Assembly: GCA_028686075.1 (NCBI GenBank)
Contig: JAQUCT010000009.1
Coordinates: 1 to 52,782 of the forward strand
Reading direction: 5' to 3'
Source: Bacillota bacterium
GTDB taxonomy: Bacteria; Bacillota; Clostridia; Ch29
Length of the DNA: 52,782 bases
Every line of letters begins with the position of its first letter. Positions within the stretch are counted from its first letter, which is position 1. The notes beneath the pieces were generated by a model, which did no database searches, had not been told where the DNA came from, and worked only from the letters and a program-made list of their open reading frames with translations. The translations under genes and the position numbers were made by a program. Of this stretch, positions 22,377 to 32,300 are shown piece by piece.

Positions 22377-23711
22377 ATGGCAAACAAAATGACCAAGAAA
22401 GACGTTCTTGAAAAGGCGAGGGAAATGGATATCCAGTTTATCCATCTTCAGTTTACGGATATACTGGGGGTAATGAAGAATGTGGCCATTACCATCGAAC
22501 AGCTGGAAAAGGCACTTGATAATGAAATAATGTTTGACGGTTCCTCTATAGATGGTTTTGTACGAATAGAGGAATCCGATATGTACCTTATTCCCGACCC
22601 CTCTACCTTTGTGGTCTTCCCGTGGATCTCCAACGCAAGGGAAGCAAGGCTTATCTGTGACGTGTATACAAAGGATGGTGAGCCCTTTGCCGGATGCCCC
22701 AGGAATACCCTCAAAAGGGCTCTGAAAGAGGCGGAGGATATGGGATATAGGATGAAAGTGGGCCCGGAGTGCGAGTTCTTCTTATTCCATACCGATGAGA
22801 GGGGTAAGCCCTCACTGGAGACCCACGACAATGCAGGCTATTTTGACCTGGCTCCGGTGGACTTAGGAGAAAGTGCCCGGAGGGATATGGTTCTTACTCT
22901 TAAGGAGATGGGTTTTGAAATAGAGGCCTCCCATCACGAAGTGGCCCCGGGACAGCATGAGATTGATTTCAAGTACGATGATGCTCTAACAACGGCGGAC
23001 AATATAATGACCTTTAAAATGGTCATAAGGATAATTGCCCAAAGACACGGCCTTCACGCCACCTTTATGCCAAAACCGGTATACGGAATACCCGGTTCGG
23101 GGATGCACGTAAATATGTCCCTTTATAACCTTGAGGGCAAAAACGCCTTCTGCGACGAAGAAGGAGAGCTGCAACTGTCCGGTATGGCTTACAATTACCT
23201 TGCGGGACTTCTTAAGCACGCCCGTGGGTTTACAGCCATTACCAACCCCACTGTCAACTCTTACAAAAGGCTTGTCCCCGGTTATGAGGCCCCGGTTTAT
23301 GTGGCCTGGTCGGCGGTAAACCGCAGCCCGCTGGTGAGGGTACCTACCAAGAGGGGCGGCTCAACCCGGCTCGAGTTAAGAAACCCCGACCCGGCGGCCA
23401 ATCCTTACATTGCCCTTGCTGTGATATTAAAGTCGGGTCTTGACGGAATTAAAAACAAGTTTCAGCCTCCGGCTCCTATAAGCGGCAATATATACGATAT
23501 GGATAAGCTGGACCGGGAAGAAAAGGGCGTGGAGAATCTTCCCCACAACCTATTCGAAGCCCTGAGGGAATTAAAGAAGGATGAAGTAATAAAATCCGCC
23601 CTGGGCGACCATATATACAAGAGGTTTGTAGAAGCGGCAATGATTGAATGGAACGAGTATAGGACAAGGATAAGCGAGTGGGAAATAGAAAAATACCTCA
23701 CCAAATTCTAA
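22377..23711 (+). CDS. glnA: glutamine synthetase type I (GSI-alpha)
   Basis: A 444-residue glutamine synthetase, the ATP-dependent condensation of glutamate and ammonia; cytoplasmic dodecamer. Signatures are FDGSSIDGF (53-61) followed by [10 protein letters not shown] with R63, the position of the feedback-control arginine of the Bacillus GSI-alpha type. Others are the metal/ATP site [11 protein letters not shown], the [10 protein letters not shown] segment, [34 protein letters not shown] and the C-terminal [13 protein letters not shown]. The adenylylation tyrosine loop of GSI-beta is absent, as expected for the 444-residue class. AAAGGAGGG precedes the ATG. No GlnR-type gene is adjacent; control may be through the leader hairpin. 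Confidence 0.95.
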   Translation: MANKMTKKDVLEKAREMDIQFIHLQFTDILGVMKNVAITIEQLEKALDNEIMFDGSSIDGFVRIEESDMYLIPDPSTFVVFPWISNAREARLICDVYTKDGEPFAGCPRNTLKRALKEAEDMGYRMKVGPECEFFLFHTDERGKPSLETHDNAGYFDLAPVDLGESARRDMVLTLKEMGFEIEASHHEVAPGQHEIDFKYDDALTTADNIMTFKMVIRIIAQRHGLHATFMPKPVYGIPGSGMHVNMSLYNLEGKNAFCDEEGELQLSGMAYNYLAGLLKHARGFTAITNPTVNSYKRLVPGYEAPVYVAWSAVNRSPLVRVPTKRGGSTRLELRNPDPAANPYIALAVILKSGLDGIKNKFQPPAPISGNIYDMDKLDREEKGVENLPHNLFEALRELKKDEVIKSALGDHIYKRFVEAAMIEWNEYRTRISEWEIEKYLTKF

Positions 23712-23735
23712 GAGAGCGCAAGCTCTTTTTTTTTA
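23710..23735 (+). terminator. glnA terminator
   Basis: AGAGAGC-GCA-AGCTCTT directly after the stop codon, followed by a run of T residues (to about 23735). Confidence 0.8.
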
Positions 23736-23891
23736 TGGCAACACTTCTTTGTATAATACTGGTTGTATGTTGGTAGCCGAAAGGGTCCGGATTAATTTTT
23801 GCATATTTGGGCAATATAAGCCAGAGGATTATCTTCTTTTCACAATTGGATTTCGTTTACGTTCTATCACAAAGGCAAGGAGTGATTCGTT

Positions 23892-26369
23892 ATAAAAGCT
23901 GTAATAATGGCAGGCGGCGAAGGAACCAGGTTGAGACCTTTAACCTGTGATGTTCCCAAGCCGATGGTTCCCATACTCAACAAACCGGTTATGGAATATA
24001 CCATCGAGCTGCTCAAAAAACATAACATAGAGGATATATCTGTAACACTGGCATACCTGCCTTCTGCAATAACTGAATACTTCGATGACGGAAAGGAATG
24101 GGGAGTAAACCTAAACTATTTTATCGAAGAAACACCCCTCGGGACCGGGGGGAGCGTAAAAAACGCCGGTGAAAACTTAAGTAGCACGTTCATAGTAATA
24201 AGCGGCGACGCACTGACCGACCTGGACCTTAACCGTGCGGTGGACTTTCACAGGGCAAAGGGGTCCAAGGCCACCCTGGTACTAAAACGGGAATCGGTGC
24301 CGCTGGAGTATGGGGTGATTATAACCGACGACAGCGGCCGGATAATAAGATTCCTGGAAAAGCCAAGCTGGGGCGAGGTGTTCAGCGATACCATAAACAC
24401 AGGTATATACATACTGGAGCCGGAGGTACTGGGGTATTACCAAAAGGGTGAAAACTTCGATTTCAGTAAGGATTTGTTTCCCAAACTGCTCCGGGACGGG
24501 GTGCCTATGTACGGTTACATAACAAAGGATTACTGGTGTGACATAGGGGATTTAGAATCCTACAAACAGACGCAGTTTGACATACTTGAGGGCAGGGTTA
24601 ATGCGGATATAGGGGTCCGGCAGGTAGAAAAGGGCCTATGGATGGACGAGGGTGTACAGATAGGCGACAATGTGGCCGTTTCCCCGCCGGTGTATTTTGG
24701 AAGAAACTGTCGTGTTGCAAAGGGATGTGATATACACCCCTTTACTGTTATAGGCGAAAACTGCAGTATAGGCCATGAAACAACCCTTAAGAAGAGCGTT
24801 CTGTGGAAAAACGTAAGCACGGGAGAATACTGCCACTTAAGGGGAACGGTTGTATGCTCCAACGTCCATATAAAGAACGGCGTGAGCCTTTTAGAGAACT
24901 CGGCTATAGGCGCAGACAGCAGGATTGGTTCCAAAGTAACTGTAAAACCGGGCATAAAGGTCTGGCCGGACAAGAGAATAGACGAGGGAATGGTTATTAC
25001 CCAAAACCTTATATGGGGCACAAAGGGCACAAAGACACTTTTTGGTCACAGGGACATAAAGGGAGCGGTTAATACCGATATTACTCCGGAATTTGCATCC
25101 CGCTTAGGGTCGGCCTTTGCTACCCTTATGAAGGACGATGCGTTTATAGTGGTAAGCGGTGACAACACCGCCGGGTCAAAGTTGGTTAGGGATTCGCTGG
25201 TGTGCGGTATACTGTCCACCGGTGTTGGCGTTATTGACATAAATAACGCATCGGCACCGGCCAACCGGTTTGCGGTAACCTATTTCAAAGCGGACGGAGG
25301 AGTACACATAAGGGGCAGCAACTCGGACCAAAACCAGGTGTATATAGAATTGGTTGGCGATAACGGAGCCAATATAGACCGGGGCGTTGAACGGAAAATT
25401 GAAAACCTGTTCAACAGGGACGATTATGAGCGGTGCAATGGCGACCGCATAAGTGAGTTGGTTACGGTGGACGGGTTTACGTCCATATATTTAAAAAGCG
25501 GTGCCGCCATGCTTGGAAGCCTTAAGGAAATAAAGGCCAAAGGCCCCGGTATACTGGTAGGTGCCCGGTCGGAAAACGTGCTGGCTCTTGCGACGCAATT
25601 TTTGAAATACATAGGGTGCAGGGTAAAAACTGATCACCACGGCGACAGCCATCCGTCGGTGGACAGCTATCGGGACTCCACGGCCCGACAGGTGATTAAA
25701 GACAGACTTCACATGGGAATAATTTTTGGCGGGAATGGGGAAAATTTAATTCTGGTTGATGACAGGGGCAGGGTTATTGACAACGAGAAGTACACAGTCC
25801 TGGTATCCCTTATAGTGCTTAAGTCGGGGACCGCCGACAGTCTGGTATTGCCCTACACCGCCTCCGAAACTATAGAGGCAATGGCCAGGGGCTACGGCGT
25901 GGAGGTAATAAGGACAAAATCCAACCCGTCCAATTGGATGAATGAAATGCTTAAAGCAGGCGGTGCGGGGGACGGAGCCAAACTGCAGTACGCGCTCAAT
26001 TTTGATGCCATATGGGGTGCCGGCAGTATAATAAACTTTTTGGCCGATAAGGGGATAAAACTGAGCGAGTTGGTGGACGAGCTGCCTAAGTTCCATTACG
26101 TCAAAAGGGAGATTGAATGCGACTGGAAGGATAAGGGCAGGATTATAAAGGAAATAATAAACCGGAACAGAGACAGGGACTTAGAACTGTTCGAGGGAGT
26201 AAAGATAAAGGACAAAAAAGGCTGGGCATTGGTCCTTCCGGATTCCGAAAGGCCGGTGTTCAATGTATACGCCGAGGGGCCCTCTGAGGAATACGCCGCC
26301 GAGCTTTCGGCAGCTTTAAGCGAAAAGGTGAAGGAACTCATGGCGAACAAGGAGTGCCCTACATCATAG
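23892..26369 (+). CDS. sugar nucleotidyltransferase fused to a degenerate phosphomannomutase domain
   Basis: About 825 residues in three parts. First is a nucleotidyltransferase domain (about 1-235) with [25 protein letters not shown] and the metal-binding GDALTD; it would form an NDP-sugar from a sugar 1-phosphate. Second are left-handed beta-helix repeats (about 245-375). Third is a phosphohexomutase-type domain (about 380-820) in which the phosphoserine, metal-loop, sugar-loop and phosphate-loop motifs are all altered ([42 protein letters not shown]), so mutase activity is unlikely. The start is unusual: AAGGAG (23877-23882) points to ATA 23892, which gives the family N-terminus; the first ATG (23907) would cut off five conserved residues. 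The glucan synthase gene starts 22 nt later. Confidence 0.8.
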   Translation: MKAVIMAGGEGTRLRPLTCDVPKPMVPILNKPVMEYTIELLKKHNIEDISVTLAYLPSAITEYFDDGKEWGVNLNYFIEETPLGTGGSVKNAGENLSSTFIVISGDALTDLDLNRAVDFHRAKGSKATLVLKRESVPLEYGVIITDDSGRIIRFLEKPSWGEVFSDTINTGIYILEPEVLGYYQKGENFDFSKDLFPKLLRDGVPMYGYITKDYWCDIGDLESYKQTQFDILEGRVNADIGVRQVEKGLWMDEGVQIGDNVAVSPPVYFGRNCRVAKGCDIHPFTVIGENCSIGHETTLKKSVLWKNVSTGEYCHLRGTVVCSNVHIKNGVSLLENSAIGADSRIGSKVTVKPGIKVWPDKRIDEGMVITQNLIWGTKGTKTLFGHRDIKGAVNTDITPEFASRLGSAFATLMKDDAFIVVSGDNTAGSKLVRDSLVCGILSTGVGVIDINNASAPANRFAVTYFKADGGVHIRGSNSDQNQVYIELVGDNGANIDRGVERKIENLFNRDDYERCNGDRISELVTVDGFTSIYLKSGAAMLGSLKEIKAKGPGILVGARSENVLALATQFLKYIGCRVKTDHHGDSHPSVDSYRDSTARQVIKDRLHMGIIFGGNGENLILVDDRGRVIDNEKYTVLVSLIVLKSGTADSLVLPYTASETIEAMARGYGVEVIRTKSNPSNWMNEMLKAGGAGDGAKLQYALNFDAIWGAGSIINFLADKGIKLSELVDELPKFHYVKREIECDWKDKGRIIKEIINRNRDRDLELFEGVKIKDKKGWALVLPDSERPVFNVYAEGPSEEYAAELSAALSEKVKELMANKECPTS

Positions 26370-26390
26370 GGGAGGAAGGACGCAACCGTT

Positions 26391-29300
26391 ATGGAAGCTT
26401 TGTTATTCGTTCTGATAATAGGCTTGCTGCTTATAGGCTTTAGTAGATACAAAAATATAAAGGATGATGATACGGGTGCCGTAAAGGACGTTCTGCTCCA
26501 GCCGGAACAGCTGTTAAGTCATGCAGCCCAGATGGCCCGGGAGCATACCGTTTCAAAAAGTACAAAGCACGTAAAATCTCTCCCCGGACGGATAGACAAT
26601 AATTTTAAGGCCATAACGGAGGTTTACAAAAGAATAAACACCTACGCCAAAAAGGGCAGGGATCTAACCCCAGCTTCCGAATGGCTGTTGGACAATTATT
26701 ATAAAATAGAGGAGCAGGTAAAGGAGGTAAGGCAGAGCCTTACCAGGGAAAGGCTACGCAAGCTAAGCATCTTAAAGGGCGGTATCCTTAAGGGTTATCC
26801 AAGGGTGTACGCCATAGCATTAGAGCTTATATCCCATACCGACGGCAGGCTTGACCAAAATCTGCTAATCGATTTTGTAAGGGCATACCAGAGTCACAGT
26901 AAACTCTCAAGTGCCGAGGTCTGGTCTTTATCACTTATGACCCGGCTGGCCCTTATAGAGAACATAAGGTACATTTGCGAAAGGATACATAAAACCCAGC
27001 AGCAGTGGGAAAGGGCCGGGAGGTTTGTTAAGGAAAACGGAAATAATCTGCTGCTCGTCCTAAGGGAGCAGGTGAAGGACAAAAAAGGGCTAAACCCCTC
27101 CTTTATTGAGCATCTGCTCAGGAGACTTAGAAAGGATGGAATAGACAGCGGGGAGATTATCGATTTAATTGACGACAGGCTTTTCGACTACGGTTTAACT
27201 GTAAAGGACCTGATAGAACAGGAGCATAAGGACCAGGCCGCGAGGAAAATATCTGTGGGTAATGCGATAACAAGCCTAAACGTTGTGGCGGTGCTGGACT
27301 GGAACGATATATTCGAATCCCTGTGTGCCATCCATGAGATACTAAAGGATGACCCGGTGGGTGTGTATCCCGGGATGGACTTTGAATCAAGGGACTATTA
27401 CAGAAAATTGATTGAAAAGATAGCCCAAAGGGCAAGGGTGCCCCAGATAAGCGTGGCACGAAAGGCACTGGAATGTGCCAGGAGGTCAGCCGCAGAAGGC
27501 GGCAGCGAAAGGGAGAGCCATATAGGGTATTACATTGCCGGCGGGGGCAGGAAAGAGTTGATGGGGCTACTGGGAATGGCTTCTGCCGGGGACAGGTTCC
27601 ACAATTATAGCCTGTCCTCCTATCTGATCATTATTACGGTTATTACGCTGGCAATAACGGTGGGGCTATTGTACTATTCCTACGCTCTGGTCGGTGAGGA
27701 GCACATACTTTTAAACCTGCTAATCGCATTGGTAGCACTGTTGCCGGCCAGCGACGTGGCAATAAATCTGGTCAACTGGTGTTTTACCCACGGCATTTCG
27801 CCCACCTTTTTGCCCAAGCTGGAGTACAGGGACGGTATACCGGATTCCGCCCGCACTCTGGTGGCCATTCCCACCCTTCTGACGGACAAAAAAAAGGTAC
27901 GGGAACATATTGACCATCTTGAGGTTTACTACCACGCCAACAGGGAGAAAAACTTATATTTTGCACTGGCGGGGGACTTTAAGGATGCGGACAAAAAAGC
28001 CATGCCCGGGGACGAGGAGATAATCAGAGAGGGCCTTGAGGGGATAAGGCTGCTTAACGAAAAATACTCCGACAATGGAGACCTATTTTTTTTTCTGGTA
28101 AGGCATAGGCAGCATAGCGAAAAGCAGGATAAGTGGATGGGCTGGGAAAGGAAAAGGGGAGCACTGCTGGAGCTTAACGCACTGCTTTGCGGAAGCAAGG
28201 ATACGTCCTATTCTGTCGTTTCGGGGAATATATCCGGCCTTGGAACGGTGAAATACGTAATAACGCTGGATGCCGATACAAACCTTACCATGGATACCGC
28301 CAAAAAGCTTATAGGGACCATATCCCATCCGCTTAACAGGGCGGTATGCGATGAGGACGCAAGTCTAATACGCGACGGGTACGGCATAATACAGCCCAGG
28401 ATAAGCATAGACGTAGAGAGTGCCAACCGGTCTGCCTTCACCCGGGTCTTTGCCGGGCAGGGGGGTATTGACCCTTACACCACCGCTATTTCGGACATAT
28501 ACCAGGACCTGTTCGGTGAGGGTATATTTACCGGCAAGGGTATATATGACGTTGATGTATTCAACAGGGTACTTAAGGGAGCCTTCCCGGACAATTCGGT
28601 GTTAAGCCACGACCTTTTGGAGGGAAGCTTTGCCCGGACTGCACTGGCTACCGATATAGAGCTTATTGACGGTTACCCCTCGGGCTACGGCTCCTACATG
28701 ATGCGGCTGCACCGGTGGGTAAGGGGCGACTGGCAGCTTATAAGGTGGCTGTGCCAAAGGGTAAGGAACAGGGAGGGTAAGGAGAGCAAAAACCCGTTGT
28801 CCTTATTGTCCCGGTGGAAAATACTTGACAACCTCCGGAGGAGCCTTGTGCCGGTATTTCAGTTTCTGCTTGTAGTGCTGGGGATTTTAATCTTCCCGGG
28901 AAATGCCGGTGTATGGGTGCTTTTTTCGGCGATCACCGTTGGTTTTAGGTTCCTGCTTGGAGTGGTGGACCATATTATGCTTGGGTCCCATTCAGGGTTT
29001 GGAGAAAAGCTTAACGGTAACGTAATATCCGGCTTGAAGGCTACGGCTTACCAGGCCTTTCTTCTGTTTGTTTTTTTGCCCTATCACGTATATATAACGG
29101 CGGACGGTATAATAAGGTCGCTGCATAGGGTGTTTGTATCCGGCAGGAATATGCTTGAATGGGTTACCGCCTCGGAGGTTGAAAGGTCCTTTAAAAACGA
29201 TCGGTTGGGCTACGCGAAGAAAATGGGGTTACCGGCACTCCTTTCCGCCGCAGTACTTGTCCTTGCGCTGTCCTTTAAGCCGCAAGGCCTGCCCTATGTA

Positions 29301-32300
29301 TTGGTTATTGGAATATTATGGGTAATGTCTCCCAGGATAGCCTACAGGATAAGTGTTGTGGAGGGTATGGAAGAGCTGGACCTAAGCTCGGAGGAAACCG
29401 AGGAACTGCGTAAGCTCTCAAGGAAGACCTGGGCGTATTACGAGGACTTTGTCAACGCGGAAAACAATTACCTCGCACCGGACAATGTGCAGGTAGAACC
29501 GCCCAACGGCGTAGCCCATAGGACGTCCCCCACCAATATCGGATTTATGCTAATATCGACCCTGTCGGCCAGGGACTTTGGGTATATTTCCACCTCGGAT
29601 ATGGTGGACAGGATAGAGCACTCCATAGACACCATTGAGGGGATGGAGACCTGGAGGGGACACCTGTACAACTGGTACGATACCAAAACGCTGGAGGTAC
29701 TAAGACCCTATTTTGTATCCACCGTGGACAGTGGTAACCTGGTGGGGTACCTTATATGCCTGAGGCAGGGGCTTAAAGAGTATGCAAAAAACCCGGTTAT
29801 TCATATTGGCCGCGTGAGGGGGCTGCTTGATACCGCACTGCTTGTGGAGGAGGGTGCTGAAGCGGCAATTGATATGCTGGACCGTGCCCTGGGTGAGGGT
29901 TCCATTACGCTGTCAGAATGGTGCATTCTCCTTGCAAAACTGGAGGAGGCTGTGTTTGACGCCGATAGCTGGGAAATAAGGCTTAATAAAACCGTTGCTT
30001 CTTTTATAAAGGAAACAAGGGACCTTTTTCCCGACAGAGACCTTCTGGATAAAGTTTACCGCCTTATTGGCGGCCGGGATGATTATAAAAAAGTGCTTGC
30101 TCTTATAGAAGAGGTCGAGGAAAGGGCATCCCTTACCGACCTTTTGGAGGTGTACGACCGCCTAATCAAGGAGATGGACGGCCTGCAAAGAGAACCGGAG
30201 CAGCAGAAGGACGCCGCGTCCTACATATCCCGACTTAGGGTTGAAGTGTTACGGTGCCGGGCGGCTACCAAGGCACTTTTAGGTCGTATGGATGTTCTGA
30301 TGGACAGGATAGGCATTCTTGTAGACGCAACTGAGTTTGCGCCGCTCTATGACACCACCAGGCATCTTTTTTCAATCGGGTACAACGTCGGGGAGGAAAA
30401 TCTTATTAACTCCTATTACGACCTTTTGGCCTCGGAGGCCAGGATTACAAGCTATATAGCCATAGCAAGGCGGGAGGTGCCGAAAAAACACTGGTTCAAG
30501 CTGGGCCGTGCCCTTTCGGTAGTGGACGGGTACCGGGGTCTGGTATCCTGGGCGGGGACCATGTTTGAATACCTGATGCCGCTGCTCGTGCTCAAAAACT
30601 ATAAAAACACGCTGCTGGACGAGACCTACGGTACCATAGTTAAGGCCCAGAAAAGCTACGGCGATAAAAGGAATGCACCCTGGGGCATTTCGGAGTCCGG
30701 TTATTATGCCTTTGATATGCTTTTCAATTACCAATACAAGGCCTTCGGTGTCCCGGACTTCGGGCTAAAAAGGGGTCTGGCGGAGGATATGGTGGTATCC
30801 CCTTATTCAACGCTGCTGGCACTGCCGGTTAATCCACGGCTGGCGGTGGATAACATAAAAAGGCTTAAGAAAGAAGGCCTGGAAGGGGAGTACGGGTTTT
30901 ACGAAGCGGTGGATTATACCCCCGACCGGCTGCCCCGGGGCAAAAGAAGCGTTCTAGTAAAAAGTTATATGGCCCATCACCAGGGTATGGGTTTTATTTC
31001 ACTGAACAACTACTTAAACTGCGGTATCATACAGAAAAGGTTCCACGGCGACCCGGTGATAAGGGCTGCAGAAATTTTGCTGCAGGAAAAGATGCCACTT
31101 AAGGTTATAATAACAAAGGAATACAAGGAGGAGATACAGCCCCTAGAAGTGATTGACAGGGAAGAGGTAAAGGTAATAAGGATATTCGGTGTGCCGGATA
31201 CACCGGTTCCGCAGTGTCATATGCTATCTAACGGGAGCTATTCCCTTATGCTCACGAACGGCGGCGGCGGGTACAGCAGGAAGGACAGCCTACAGGTTAC
31301 CCGTTGGAGGGAGGACCCGCTGGAGGTAAAACACGGGACCTTTGTATTTTTGCGGAACCTTAACACAAAGAAGGTATGGAGCAGTACGCATCAGCCGCTG
31401 GGAGGTCACCCGGACGGATATATGGCCATTTTTTCCCAGGACAGGGCCGAATACTATAGGACCGATGATAATATAGATACCCACAGCGAGATTGTGGTAA
31501 CCACCGAGGACAATGCCGAGATAAGGAGGATATCCCTTACAAATCATGGCAACGGTCCCGCAGTGGTGGAGCTTACCAGCTATATGGAGCCGGTGCTGGC
31601 CGCCCAGGCCGCTGATATTGCCCATCCTGCTTTCAGTAACCTGTTCGTAAGGACCGAGTACATTTCGCAGTACGATAGCTTACTTGCTTCCCGGCGTCCT
31701 AGGGTGCCAAAGCAGGAGACCCTGTGGGCGGTCCATACCATGGCGGTGGAGGGTGAGACGGCGGGTAGCCTGCAGTATGAGACCATAAGGGGCAATTTCA
31801 TAGGCCGGGGCAGGGATATTACAAACCCCGCGGGGCTTACCCAGCCCCTTACCAACACCGTGGGTATAGTCCTTGACCCGGTTATGTGCCTTCGAAGAAA
31901 GGTTAAGGTTGAGCCGGGCAAGGTGGTAAAAATTAGCTTTGTTACCAGTCTTACGGGCAGCAGGGAGGAGGCCATTTCCCTGGCTGCAAAGTATCATAAC
32001 CCGGCATCCATAGACCGGGCCTTCGACTTGGCTCTTACAAGGAGCCAGGTCGAGACAACCTACCTGAACCTGCGGGCGGGCGAGATAAAGACCTATCAGA
32101 ATATGATTTCACAGATAGTGTTTGCAAGCCCTGCCAGGAGGAAGTATCAGGATATAATAAGAAAGAACGCAAAGGGCCAGTCGGGGCTGTGGTCCTACGG
32201 GGTATCCGGTGACATACCCATTGTGCTTGTAAGCATTGATCGGACCGAACACGCGGAGTTGGTTAAAGAATGCCTCAAGGCCCATGAATACTGGAGGTTT

